Positions 10,701 to 21,321 are shown, counted from the stretch's first letter. The stretch is 64,000 nucleotides of DNA from Aphrocallistes beatrix (GCA_963281255.1 OY725492.1:4269104-4333103), one strand, 5' to 3'. Notes: a model not told the origin generated them from the letters alone. Numbers and translations are program-made.

Positions 10701-12177
10701 TCCGAGGAGATTGAGAAGTGGACGCTCGCTTCCTGCCAGCGTCCAGGTCCATGCGGAGAGGAAGGGACGCCTTGTACGGGGTGGATCTGCGGAGAACTAC
10801 CTTCGCAGCGGAGCGCGGCGTGGCCCCTCGCTTGACGGGGGTGCTGGGTGGGAGGTGTCTGTCGAACTCTTCCGGGGACAGCTTGGGTCCGAATCGGACA
10901 TTTTTCTGACTGGTGGAAGTGAGGGGGGAGTCGGACTTGGCAGATTGGGGAGTGGCTCTCGGTGGTTCGGGAGATTTGGAAGATTTCTTCGGAGTTTTTC
11001 TTTCAGTGGAGAGCTTTGGAGAAGATTCCTGACTGAGGGACTGGATTCGCGAGGAGCGCCTCTTACCCGGAGTTTCTGTCGATGCGTCCTACATCCAAGC
11101 AATGGCTCAATACGATGGAACTATCCATGGTGCATTATACTAAATTACGGACGAAAAACTCACCAGGTTTTGGTCTGAAAACCGAAGTGATTGTCTCGTT
11201 GGCTGGACAGGAGCGCTTTTACGAGCTTTCAACTTCATCGGAGAAGCAATCGTCTTCTTTGGGAAGTCTGAAATACGCCTCTTCCTTTCTGTCGCATCCA
11301 CTGACACATCCATGGTACTTAGGTCCTTCACGGTCATGCTGGGCTGAGTGGTGTTACATTCCATACTGGCAGTGCTGTTGTCAGCTGTGTCGAGGAGACA
11401 CAAGGTTCTCTTGGGGGAGGGGGCAGTAGAGAGGTCCGGCAGTCCCTGAGAAGGTTCTACCTCTTTGGGAGCAGGTTCCTCCGCTCGTGGTGATGAGGGC
11501 TCGGGGACACCAGAAACATTAGGTTCCATTGAGCCAATGCTGTTGCTAAGGTCGTCGTCTTCCGTATCTGTCGGAAGATTGAATTGTTCCGGCGTGTCCG
11601 GTCTCGCGGGGGGACAGTAAGGCGCAGACTCGTCTGGAGGAGGCGACCTGTTGAGGATCTTAGGGGAGCTGGGTACTAACTGAGTTAGCAGCTTCCCTAG
11701 CGGGCAAGCGGCCTTTTCTTCCGCGGGTAAGGGGTAGCCCGGCTTGTACTCCACTCGGAAGTCCTTCCCAGCCACGTGGATCACGTCCAAATCTCCGAGT
11801 GGGAGCAGCGTCCCAGTGGGGAGAGGGGCGGCGTTCAGCTGGCAGGGATTGTCGCTACTAAAATTCAGAATGTGTATCTTCCCGAGGTTGTCCACGATGA
11901 GCGAGCAGTGCTTGGGCTCAGCGAAGAACATCCTAAGATCGGAGTTGTAGTCGCTCCCGATGATGATCTGGTCGTAGGCAGTGATCGGGTTCCCGTCTAG
12001 GCCCTTGACCCGCACCTCAGGGGGAGGGTCCTTCTGCACGTGGAAGACTGGGTAGGAGTGAGTGTCCGGTTTGTTCACCAGCACTAGCATCGCGGCTGTG
12101 TGCGAATCCGGCATGATGCTAGGCGAGGAGAACCGCGAAATGCTGGAAGGGGCGAGAGGAGGCGAACTTGGTTGCAT
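7702..12177 (-). CDS. MKI67: Ki-67/RepoMan-like FHA and PP1-docking protein
   Basis: Two exons (12177-11164 and 11088-7702) joined across a 75-bp GTGAGT intron give 1466 residues. Residues about 55-145 form an FHA domain with IIIGSDYNSDLR, KHCSLIV and LNFSSDNPCQLNA; the last closely resembles the FHA domain of vertebrate Ki-67. At about 400-430 lies NVRFGPKLSPEEFD followed by HLPPSTPVKRGATP. This is the RVxF plus KiR-SLiM module by which Ki-67 and RepoMan hold protein phosphatase 1 on chromatin. The rest is Ser/Pro/Lys-rich with many SPKSRTP-type CDK-like sites and three FNPxxFRSPxSKP repeats. A KSILK motif and a KSARVYF motif near residue 1385 could be a second PP1 site. Expected role: mitotic chromosome periphery scaffold. 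The combination makes orthology to Ki-67 likely; the gene symbol is inferred on that basis. Confidence 0.85.
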
Positions 12178-12322
12178 TCTAGCGGGGCTACCACGAAACT
12201 AATCCAACTGAACAGAAGAAAATAGTCACATACATAGTCGTCATGGCAATTTAGCATTACTTATCAATGGGAACATTCTCTTGCCGCTAAATAACCACAC
12301 GACATCAACACTATAAATAATC

Positions 12323-12440
12323 GGGCAGTAGCCACCGGTCCGGTTTCACAACCCGACCACTTTTGACCAATGTAGCCTCAAAAGGGACCATTTTGTACGA
12401 TCGGACTGTTTCAGCCTGACCACTTCACACCTGATGACAA
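12323..12440. mobile_element. MITE remnant, family shared with 61666-61801
   Basis: GTAGCCACCGGTCCGGTTTC, CGACCACTTTTGACCA and CTTCACACCTG are shared with the element at 61666-61801 in the opposite orientation. The terminal part on the right is missing. A GGGC start suggests the hAT superfamily, which is weak inference. Confidence 0.5.
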
Positions 12441-12447
12441 ATTAAGA

Positions 12448-12611
12448 TAGTGGAATTCGCTTATTAGCAACTCTTATTAGCAACATTTGTTCATAAAATG
12501 GTTGCTAATACGCGAAGTTGCTAATAAGGGACCGAATTAATACCAAATCTTCACCTGGGACCTGAAAATTGGTTGCTAATAGAGCAGTATTGCTAATAAG
12601 TGAATTCCACT
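12448..12611. mobile_element. Tigger/pogo-type MITE
   Basis: Ends TAGTGGAATTCGCTTATTAG and CTAATAAGTGAATTCCACTG form near-perfect inverted repeats (the left terminal C is mutated). TA follows the right end. Internal TTGCTAATAAG and CTTATTAGCAAC repeats extend the symmetry. Confidence 0.75.
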
Positions 12612-13028
12612 GTATCTATAAAAGTTATTTTAATTGCCAAAAAAATATTTTGAGAAATTTTGTGTAAGTGATTGTAATATGAATACATTAAGCATTATCA
12701 TCCATCATATAAATTTCAATCATATGAATCAATAATAACGGGTGTGAATGAGTAATATCAAAAGCAAACAAACTTAATTATTAATAAACTTCCTGGGAGA
12801 AATACATTGGCAGAACTATTCCCTAAAAGCAATAGTTTCTCCACTTTCAATTCCACTACTTGTAAAGGGTTCATTATAATAGAATGAGATCACATCAGTA
12901 AATTTATTAGAGCAAAAATATATTTTCTATTTGCTAGGTTATGTATTCATATCTCAGATTACCATCAATCAAATAATCAAGATAAAATAAAGGGAAATAT
13001 CTTAAACTTAGCAAAAGAATCGCCATTA

Positions 13029-13040
13029 GTATATAAATAG
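13029..13040 (+). promoter_or_regulatory. TATA box of the membrane-protein gene
   Basis: GTATATAAATAG lies 29-40 bp before the ATG at 13069, so transcription would start only a few bases before the start codon. This is inference from spacing alone. Confidence 0.5.
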
Positions 13041-13068
13041 GAGAGACAGAACATTTAATTAAGTTAAC

Positions 13069-14196
13069 ATGAGTAACATCAGAACTATAATAAAAGATGT
13101 AGTGGCCTACTGCGTTATAACGCCATTACTTTTAATTTTTATAATTCTCATTACTGGGTGGATTGTTCACTTCTCTCTTCAGTGTTGGAGACTGTGTAGA
13201 GAATATCGGACTTGCAAACGAACTCCTGTTCTACATCCCCTCTACTCAGATGTGCAATATCTCTCTAAGCAACGGAAACTATACAACCTGAAAACACACA
13301 TCACGAAATATTCCCTAATGATTCTCTGCAGTTCTGTTGAATTAGCAACCATTCTTGCTTACATAATATGCATCATTTTTCAGATACACCCATCGGAATT
13401 ACCAAACCATACCAAGTTATTGTTTGGCAAATTAGTTTGCTATCCATATGTTTGGCTTCTTAAATTATTAGGGAAACAAATAAATATTTTGATTCTCAGT
13501 CTAGCTTTTTGGCTTTCAAATCTACTGCCAAATCTCGTCGGAATTTTATCTCGTTATCTCGCTGCTAGATATCTCAACCATCCTTTCAAACGAACACTCA
13601 TCAAGTATATAATATGGTGCCTTGTCCAATGCATTTCCATATTATTCTGTTCCACATCATACACTTGGGTTTTCTTGTTCTTGTTTGTTCCTATCTTCGG
13701 CATAACCAACTTGATTCTGTTGTTGAGAGATACGTCCTTTCTTTCTCGCGTACTCAGGTCCAATCTTAGAGAGATCCAACTCTACTCCGACAACAGAGTA
13801 TTCTACAGTCAGCAACTGTCAGCATTTAAATTCTATCGCGTATTCCGTACTGTATCGCTAGCATCACTTTTTCTCAAATTTCTTATTGAAATAAGCTGGT
13901 TTATTGGTGGAATAGTTCGAACAGTGTTTTTTGACAGCTGCTCTCTACAATTACAGAACGGTGTAAATATATCATTGTCCATCCCAAACAATTTTCCCAA
14001 GCCAACGGAACATTTTTTACTAAATCTAGTGGAAGAAATATTTATCACTTCATATGCTACCTTCCTCTGCTTACCTCTATGCGGCCTAACATTCGTTCCA
14101 ATCATTCTCAAATGTGTGAAGAGGTGTAGAGAGAAAGAAGACCAATATCGGTACAATTATGAGAAACTAAAACCTCTCTTAAAGAACTACATCTGA
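13069..14196 (+). CDS. Intronless multi-pass membrane protein, unknown family
   Basis: A 375-residue open frame with roughly seven hydrophobic segments. The first, VVAYCVITPLLLIFIILITG, lies at about residues 10-30, with others near 85-105, 150-170, 185-205, 210-230, 275-295 and 330-350. A short cytoplasmic-type tail rich in Cys, Lys and Glu follows the last one (ILKCVKRCREKEDQYRYN). I recognise no receptor signature such as DRY or NPxxY. A TATA-like box lies just upstream. It is the first of four intronless plus-strand genes. It could be an orphan seven-transmembrane protein or a channel-like protein; the function is unknown. Confidence 0.7.
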   Translation: MSNIRTIIKDVVAYCVITPLLLIFIILITGWIVHFSLQCWRLCREYRTCKRTPVLHPLYSDVQYLSKQRKLYNLKTHITKYSLMILCSSVELATILAYIICIIFQIHPSELPNHTKLLFGKLVCYPYVWLLKLLGKQINILILSLAFWLSNLLPNLVGILSRYLAARYLNHPFKRTLIKYIIWCLVQCISILFCSTSYTWVFLFLFVPIFGITNLILLLRDTSFLSRVLRSNLREIQLYSDNRVFYSQQLSAFKFYRVFRTVSLASLFLKFLIEISWFIGGIVRTVFFDSCSLQLQNGVNISLSIPNNFPKPTEHFLLNLVEEIFITSYATFLCLPLCGLTFVPIILKCVKRCREKEDQYRYNYEKLKPLLKNYI

Positions 14197-15451
14197 CATT
14201 AAGATTAAAACTAAGAATACATAAAATGATATTTTATTAGAATAAAATTCACTGTTGTAATGATTTAGAATAAGCCCGTATTTGTTAAAAAATACTTATA
14301 GAGTACAATAAAACATATTATCTGTATTTGCTAGCCGACCTCTTTTGACAAATTGAGTTTTTAACCCTCACAGTACATGGAATGTTGAAATGAAAGTGAA
14401 AAGTTAATTGAAAATGAACTGAAAGTGAAAGTGAAAGTGGGGTCATTTCTATTTATACCTTTGACCCCAATGTCTTCTAAGGGTTTTAAGTGGTCCATCA
14501 TACTTTAACACAATTAAATAGCGACCAATTGTAAGGGAAATTACTCCCATAATTGAAATTGGCTATGCTATATAACTTTGGCAACTAAATTGTGTTCTTT
14601 TGGCAAAACATGAAATGTCATTATTTTGGCACACAAGATAGGATTTACAATGCAATTTGTAGAATAATATGACATTCTAACTAAAATAATGAAAATAATA
14701 TTTGATATTTCGCTTAGGGACTGAGCAATGTTAGAGGTATATAACATGAGCAACCTTTTAACCACTTTTGGGCATAGAATTTGCACTAATGTTTGATATT
14801 TTGAATAATTCATAATTCTTCATTTTCAATGAATTAGTCAACTTAGATATGATGTGAGTTGTAACAGGAGTAATCAACTATATCTTTGGGGATAGGCACT
14901 ATAATGTTATTCGCTCCACTGGGTTAGATTTCTCAAGGGGTAAAACCATTCCTTCAAGTGCATTTTGAAATGCTCATTTCATTCCACATACATGACTAAT
15001 ACGCATTCGTTTTGCACTTCGTAACTTTATAATTAATCCAATGCAATACTCAAATAAGTTGGCAGATTATCTAGTCTCCGAATTAAATTCCTCAATTGAT
15101 GAGTAAAATGATAATAATATCCAACAGCTTCTTACCGTGTGGACCAACTGTCCACTGTCATTTAACGAAATTAATGAGGACCTAAATCTAAATGTGAAAA
15201 TACGTATCTCTTCATATGGAGCATTTCCTTTTTACTCCTAATCTTAACGTTAAGATTTTCATTAATCTAGAATTCATTATTCGAATAATTCCCAAAGTCA
15301 TCATGAATTAATTAATTGATTGATAGCAACCATAAGATATGTAGGTATGTGACAGTGTTACACGTGCAACCTAGTGTGTTAGGAACCTAGCAAAACAGCT
15401 AAATACTAGGATCTTATACTATTCTCAAATAGCAAGTCCTACATCATTATC
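14197..15451. other. AT-rich intergenic
   Basis: Apart from the piggyBac-type MITE at 14365-14485, no gene or RNA was recognised. The part before 15452 must hold the promoter of the first exonuclease paralogue. Confidence 0.55.
14365..14485. mobile_element. piggyBac-type MITE, second copy
   Basis: TTAA followed by CCCTCACAGTACATGG opens the element, and CCAATGTCTTCTAAGGG followed by TTTTAA closes it. The core of GAAAGTGAAAGTG repeats and TTTATACCTTTGACCCCAA matches 731-846. Confidence 0.75.
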
Positions 15452-16411
15452 ATGGCAAGCAGACAGTCAAACTGCGCAAAAAAGCTCAAATTAGAAACGG
15501 ACACGTTGCTTCATGAAACCACTGCTACTTCAGAGGCCGGATTTATCGTTATCGACTTAGAGACTGATGGATTAATCAAAAAAAGTAAAAAAATATGCAC
15601 ATGGATCCCTCAGATATTACAGATTGGATTTGCTCCTTTAGAAAGACTTGCTAGTACCACTACAACAATCAGTTTCTACGTTGAACCAATGGACTCAGTA
15701 GCATTTCGCATGAATTTAAAGGGCACTCCTTTCTTACAAAAGTTCTATAGAAGCTACTCAGGAGGCTCGTACCTTGTCAAGCGAGAAGGAAAGTCAGATC
15801 AGGAGGTCCATGCCATCCCACTAATCACCTGCATCGACATACTCATTAGGTGGAAACAAGAACTCTACAAAGACAGACCAGTATACTTCATCGCACATAA
15901 TGCACTCAAATTCGACAAAATAGTATTGGAATATAATCTGAAAAAATTGAAGATGTTTCCCTCTTTTCAATCACAGATCAATTTCGCGGGATGGATAGAC
16001 TCTCTCTCAATCATAAGAGGCATACCAAATATCCTGCAAGTGCTGGGCTATCCCTACATGACTGAAGAAAGTAAGAAGTGGTTGATTTGGCAAGAAAGGC
16101 CATTCTCCCAAGGCAAATTAATTGAAGCTTTATCAAGGCGCTACGCTCAATTATCACTTTCTAAAAGTAGCCTTCAATGGCCGGTACTCCAACTGTCTTA
16201 CTTTCAAAGGACTGAGAAAGAGGAGAAATGGTTATTCTATTTCTCTCGTGACGACATGATACGTAACTGTAAAGATGTGCTGAAGGAACTAACCTTCCAC
16301 CAAGCGGGTGATGACGTCACCGGACTCGTATGCATCCTACACCAGCTTAATCTCTATCCTAAATTTAGAAACGCCCATTTTAAAAGGGATTACAACGTCA
16401 TAATTCCTTAA
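15452..16411 (+). CDS. DEDD-type 3'-5' exonuclease-like protein, paralogue 1
   Basis: An intronless 319-residue frame. FIVIDLETDGL (Asp35, Glu37) fits exonuclease motif I. VYFIAHNALKFDKIVLEYNL fits motif II with its Asp, and YFSRDDMIRNC fits a motif III with Tyr or His followed by Asp. These are the metal-binding acids of DnaQ/TREX-like nucleases, which remove nucleotides from 3' ends. The family is divergent and I cannot tie it to a named animal exonuclease. A Lys-rich N terminus precedes the fold; no signal peptide or membrane segment is visible. It is the first of three tandem copies about 1 kb apart, all on the plus strand. All three catalytic motifs look intact. Confidence 0.75.
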   Translation: MASRQSNCAKKLKLETDTLLHETTATSEAGFIVIDLETDGLIKKSKKICTWIPQILQIGFAPLERLASTTTTISFYVEPMDSVAFRMNLKGTPFLQKFYRSYSGGSYLVKREGKSDQEVHAIPLITCIDILIRWKQELYKDRPVYFIAHNALKFDKIVLEYNLKKLKMFPSFQSQINFAGWIDSLSIIRGIPNILQVLGYPYMTEESKKWLIWQERPFSQGKLIEALSRRYAQLSLSKSSLQWPVLQLSYFQRTEKEEKWLFYFSRDDMIRNCKDVLKELTFHQAGDDVTGLVCILHQLNLYPKFRNAHFKRDYNVIIP

Positions 16412-17389
16412 GAAAAGCTACTGCCTCAACAGAGCTGAGTGTTGAACTAAGAAGCAGCAGTGTAGTCTAGTATGTAATACTACCCAGTATTCTATGTAAT
16501 AGGTTCTTACCAATATGAGATATGAATTCAGTATGTACTGTAGATTATATATGCATGTGCCCTTAAAAGACAGTGATTGTAAATATCTTGATGAGTTATA
16601 AAGTGTAGTAACGTATGTTAAGAGAGTCAATATCTTACAAGATAATGTATAAGATATACAATCAAATTATGCTCAAAATACCGACAAATCGATAATGCAG
16701 TTAGTAACTCGAAGGGTCGCCTATAATAGGAGAGCTGCACTAGAAATTGCTTGTCATGGTTGAAATATTCGACAATTGTTATCTTGCAAAAGGCTCGTTC
16801 ATATCAATGAACCTATCAGTACAAATAACAAGCGATCAATACATATACGTACATGTTCCAAAATTCATGAAGATGTGTCAAATCAATATTTTGAATTGAT
16901 GTTTTCAATTGGTCACAATTGGTCATCATCATTATCACTTCTGTTCAGCTTCCAAATCAACGCCTGAGATGCTACGGTAATCAAGTTACGATGAAACAGT
17001 CATATCCACTTACGTCTCGGGATTAATTCGTATATTACAAGCGTGAATTGACGAAATAGGAGTGAGCAATAATTATTAAAATTATTCAAGATCAATAAAA
17101 TAATCATGATGAAGTCATACCATACAACCCCCGCATTGAAACCTCACTAATCCTTAGGCAGAAAATCTAATAAAAGTATAAATAAGTCCATTTGTAGTAA
17201 ATAATATGTACAAGCAGTATATCAATATATAAACAAGTAATGTTTACAATATGGAGACAGTAAATTTGGATCTAGCATGCTTTGTCATATCTGGTTAAAA
17301 TACATTTATGCTCTATCTTTTAATATAATGGAAGCTGGTTGATGGACAATACTACACATTAATCTGCTAATATTATTGATTAGATTTCC
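16412..17389. other. Intergenic between exonuclease paralogues 1 and 2
   Basis: AT-rich with no gene seen. A TATAAATAAG string lies at about 17177, about 210 bp before the next ATG. Confidence 0.5.
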
Positions 17390-18337
17390 ATGGCGAGTAA
17401 CGAGTCAAATTGTACAAAAAAGTCAAAATTAGACTCTGATCCCACGCGCATTAAAACCGATGACACTTTCGAACCAGGATTTATCGTGATAGACCTAGAA
17501 ACTGATGGATTGATCTCAAGAACCAAAATTAGTACAAAGATTCCACAAATATTACAGTTGGGATTCGCTGCTTTAGAAAAGCTCGCTCAGAAAGATAACA
17601 CAGTAAGTTTTTATGTTCAGCCAGTCGATCTCAAGGCATTGCAGACGAAATTGAAAACCTGTGAGTACTTGCAAAAATTCTACATTAGCTACTCAGAAGG
17701 CTCATACTTCATCAAAAGAGGAGGAGAGCTAGGTATCCGAATAGGCGCTATTCCTGTGTACGACTGCGTGAATAGATTCATAATGTGGAAGCAGGAACTC
17801 TACAAGGATAGACCAGTATACCTCATCGCACACAATGCACACAGATTCGACAAAACTGTCCTGGAGCATAACTTGAAACTACTGAAGTTGTTCGACCTTT
17901 TTCAATCACAAATGAATATCGCGGGATGGATCGACTCTCTCTTAGTCATACGTAGAATGCCGAATATCCTGAAAGTGCTAGGCTACCCTTGCGCAACAGA
18001 ATATGATAGCATTTTGCAAAATAGTCCCTTCGCACTCACCAACTTAGTGGAAGCCTTGTCAAGGAGATATGACGAATTGTTAAAATCTAACTGTAACCTC
18101 AAATGGCCAGTGTTGTGCTTGTCCCATCTTAAAAGGGATGAACAAGAGGAGAGATGGTTGCACCATTTCTCTCGTGACGTCATGGTATGTACTTGTAGAG
18201 TTCTATTACGGCAACTAACGTTCCATCAGTCAAGTGATGACGTCATGGGACTCGTATGCATCTTACACCAGCTCAATCTATATCCTAAATTCAGAAACGC
18301 CCATTATCTAAGGGATTATGACATTATTATTTCATAG
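17390..18337 (+). CDS. DEDD-type exonuclease-like protein, paralogue 2
   Basis: An intronless 315-residue frame, colinear with paralogue 1. Asp35 and Glu37 of motif I (FIVIDLETDGL) and the motif II Asp (AHNAHRFDKTVLEHNL) are kept, and LHHFSRDVM supplies the His and Asp of motif III. The conserved central block FAGWIDSL in the relatives reads IAGWIDSL here. The shared C-terminal block is LVCILHQLNLYPKFRNAHY. It is probably an active nuclease by motif content. Presence of three intact frames in a row suggests selection rather than decay. Confidence 0.75.
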   Translation: MASNESNCTKKSKLDSDPTRIKTDDTFEPGFIVIDLETDGLISRTKISTKIPQILQLGFAALEKLAQKDNTVSFYVQPVDLKALQTKLKTCEYLQKFYISYSEGSYFIKRGGELGIRIGAIPVYDCVNRFIMWKQELYKDRPVYLIAHNAHRFDKTVLEHNLKLLKLFDLFQSQMNIAGWIDSLLVIRRMPNILKVLGYPCATEYDSILQNSPFALTNLVEALSRRYDELLKSNCNLKWPVLCLSHLKRDEQEERWLHHFSRDVMVCTCRVLLRQLTFHQSSDDVMGLVCILHQLNLYPKFRNAHYLRDYDIIIS

Positions 18338-19334
18338 AATTTATGTTTTTAGAAATATTTGTATTTTATTTGAGCTATTAACCTTACTAACCAGATGTTA
18401 AGTTAAGGGATAGTAAGTCTGGTCAGATCATTGACCATAAACTGACTTTTGACAAATATGCATCGTTAAAAATAAATTAGAGAATGCTACATCTCTACAC
18501 TACAAAAGTTTCGCACTCATAATATTTGATAAAAATAGGAAAGTTAGATTCCACAGGATGCTGTGTAAGGACGGATAAATTGTTGTAACGGCTAGAAAAA
18601 AATCAAAAAACAGAGTATTCAATAAATGTCTGGTGTACTTCTATCATGGCCGCAGTTTCAAATAGAGGGATGGGAATATTCCCACAGAATGACCTCCAGC
18701 GTCCCTCTCCAAAAATATAAAGTATAAGAGCAACTATCTTATATTAGAGATAGTATTCATTCGATATTCTATTTGAAGTTCAAGCAAAAGTGACTCAATA
18801 ATATATGCAATAAAAGTACATTTGTGTGGCTTGGGGCGTATCTTGCAACGTTTGTAATGATATATATTGTAGTGGTGTGTGTGTGTGTGTGTGAATCTCA
18901 ACTCGTGTAGGTATATATGATAAATGGATAATGCCATATTTTCTAATAATTAAATAGTAAAATATATTTTTAAATGTTGTTTCTTTAAGAAAATACTCTC
19001 TCTCGTTCGTTAGGTTACTTCGTGTATAATGTGCAACGAAAATATCTTAGGACTCCGACGATGATTCATCGGAAATCTTAACATATTCCCGTTATACAGT
19101 CTAGTATGACAATGTTATGACAATATCTCACAGAAGTTTAATAAATAATATATGCGAAATAAAATTATTCTTGCATTATTCATTATGGTTATAAGTTCAT
19201 CAAGTACTCTGCAATAAGTAAATGCTAGGATGAAAGGATATCGAGTCAAAACATGCAGTCCGCTGTAAAGTTGATTATAAATAAAAGTATAGCCATTTCG
19301 ATTAGAATAAATACAGATATACTACGGATATTAG
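18338..19334. other. Intergenic between exonuclease paralogues 2 and 3
   Basis: AT-rich with a GT dinucleotide run at about 18875-18892. No gene was seen. Confidence 0.5.
19276..19287 (+). promoter_or_regulatory. TATA-like box of exonuclease paralogue 3
   Basis: TATAAATAAAAG lies 48 bp before the ATG at 19335, a reasonable distance for a short 5' UTR. Supported by sequence and spacing only. Confidence 0.4.
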
Positions 19335-20291
19335 ATGGCATTCGAAGGAGCACACCGTGCAAAGAAAAGCAGGCCAGAAACAGACACTGTACTCTCTAAA
19401 CCTGCAGCAAATTTAGAACCAGGGTTCATTGTTATCAACCTGGGGACGGATGGGTTGATCTCAAAGACATGGTTCGGCACACGGATCCCACAAATACTAC
19501 AAATCGGATTCGCTCCTTTAGATGAACTTGCTCAAAGCGCTAACACAGTTAGTTTCTACACCCAGCCAGTCGACTCAGAAGCATTTAATAGAAACTTAAA
19601 GAATAATACTTACTTGAATACGTTCTATAGCAGCTACTCAGAAGGTTCGTACGTTGTCAAGCAAGAAGGAATGCCAGATCACGAGGTAGATGCCGATCCT
19701 CTAATCGACTGTATAAATATACTCGTTAGGTGGAAGCAAAAGCTCTACAAAAACAGACCTGTATATCTCATCGCACATAATGCACTCAAATACGTTAAGG
19801 TAATCTTAAACTATCATTTGGAAGCATTGGACTTGTTCGACTCTTTTCGATTCCAAATGAATTTCGCTGGATGGATAGACTCTCTATTAATCATACGCGG
19901 TATGCCAGACATCCTAATAGTCCTGGGCTACCCTTTAATGACAGAATATGACAGGTGGAAGTTTATCCAGAAAGAATGGCCCTTTGCCCTCAAAAAATTA
20001 GTGAAAGCTTTATCAAAGCAATACGCTAAATCCTCAAAATCTGGAAGTAATCTCAAATGGCCAGTCTTCCGCTTGTCCTGCCTTGACAGGACAGAGAAGG
20101 AGAATGAATGGTTGCATCATTTCTCTCGTGACGTCATGATACATAATTGCAGAGATATGCTAAAAGAAATAATGCTCCATCGATCACATGGCAGAGTCAT
20201 GGCGCTGGTGTGTATCCTACAACAGCTTAATCTCTATCCGAAATTCAGAGAGGCTCATTTCGAGAGAGATTATGACGTAATAACTCCATAG
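19335..20291 (+). CDS. Exonuclease-like paralogue 3, predicted pseudoenzyme
   Basis: An intronless 318-residue frame colinear with paralogues 1 and 2. Motif I reads FIVINLGTDGL, so Asp35 is Asn and Glu37 is Gly. Motif II reads AHNALKYVKVILNYHL, so the catalytic Asp is Val. The motif III Asp (LHHFSRDVM) remains. With three of the four metal ligands gone, the protein should not cleave nucleic acid. The frame is nonetheless open to the same C-terminal block (LVCILQQLNLYPKFREAHFE). It may act as a nucleic-acid-binding or regulatory partner of its neighbours; that is inference. Alternatively it is an early pseudogene without stops yet. Confidence 0.75.
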   Translation: MAFEGAHRAKKSRPETDTVLSKPAANLEPGFIVINLGTDGLISKTWFGTRIPQILQIGFAPLDELAQSANTVSFYTQPVDSEAFNRNLKNNTYLNTFYSSYSEGSYVVKQEGMPDHEVDADPLIDCINILVRWKQKLYKNRPVYLIAHNALKYVKVILNYHLEALDLFDSFRFQMNFAGWIDSLLIIRGMPDILIVLGYPLMTEYDRWKFIQKEWPFALKKLVKALSKQYAKSSKSGSNLKWPVFRLSCLDRTEKENEWLHHFSRDVMIHNCRDMLKEIMLHRSHGRVMALVCILQQLNLYPKFREAHFERDYDVITP

Positions 20292-20605
20292 AGTAAGATA
20301 TAATTAGTTGTAGAACAAACTACTAAACACCCATATGTATATGTAGTAACAGTTTGTATACTGGGTAATGTGAATATATTTTGTTTGCTATTATTTGTTT
20401 TATTTTATTATTTTCGTTTCTTGTTTGGTTGATGGCGAAGTGGCAGATTTACTAAATAAAACCGCAAAATGATTCCACTCAACCAAACCTTGAAAAGACA
20501 AAAACATAGTTGAAGTAAGAGTATTCCAAAGGATAAATACAAACATATCAATAAACAATAGTCCAATGTAGGTTGTTAGGAAGACAAATACGTATTACTT
20601 CATCT
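20292..20605. other. Convergent intergenic gap
   Basis: This lies between the plus-strand exonuclease cluster and the minus-strand hypothetical gene. It is T-rich and then A-rich, with no gene seen. Confidence 0.5.
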
Positions 20606-21321
20606 TCATACGAAAGTTCCAAGTCTCTATAGAAAGAAAATATTCAGTTAAATTCAAACAGTTCAACCAATACGAAAATACAAATAAAACAACTAACTTT
20701 GCCTCGAGGCGGGTAATTCAAATCCGTTCTGCAATCATAGATGTGTTCATAAGAAATCTTCTCTCTCATCTTGCTCCCAGATTCAGGTCCGACGCCAGGA
20801 ACTAGATTGAACTGATAGACTAACCTAGCACTCAACTACCATTAACAGTTAATAAACTGATTTTTACGCATACCGATGCCTTGTGCAGGTTGCTGGGGTG
20901 TCCGATTTGGGCGATGTAACTTATTTTCACTGAAATTAGGAAAATCTCTTCTCTGAGTGGAATCATTGCTATATCTAGATCATTAGATAGATTAGTGAAT
21001 ATTATAATGAGAGATAGCATTAGTTAGCACCACCGACTTTGCCTGAGGGATTTCTTCCGAGACGACGTGAGATTTCAGTGAGACATTCTGAGCCACGAAC
21101 TGCTGTCTATGATCCACTCTATTCTGCTCGCCAACCAGGGAGCAGATTGGTTGGTTGAGGAAGCGAACATTCTGACAGAGAAAACCGAAATTGGAACTGT
21201 TTTGTTCCGTTTTCCCTAAACTAAGCGGGTCAGGTTGCGGAGTTGCGATTGGTTCGCGGCTGTGGGATGTCCTGGAGGTAGCACTTGTGGAGTCAGATCC
21301 GTTCGGAGTAGAGGGATCCAT
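20606..21321 (-). CDS. Small hypothetical multi-exon gene
   Basis: The first exon starts at 21321 (MDPSTPNGSDSTSATSRTSH) and stays open to about 21031. Downstream pieces KISYIAQIGHPSNLHKAS (about 20929-20874), FNLVPGVGPESGSKM... (20811-20698) and RLGTFV-stop (20626-20606) are bounded by good GT and AG signals. The phases of exons 2, 3 and 4 agree. The exon 1 to exon 2 junction does not agree in phase with the best splice sites, so that boundary is unresolved. The N terminus is Ser/Thr-rich. I do not recognise the family. It lies 194 bp after the NEK9-like stop on the same strand. Confidence 0.45.

Larger units (their letters stand above)
12178..13028. other. Intergenic with two MITE remnants
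   Basis: This divergent gap between the Ki-67-like gene and the membrane protein gene holds the two MITEs listed separately. The remaining 400 bp (about 12615-13020) is AT-rich with no gene seen. Confidence 0.6.
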
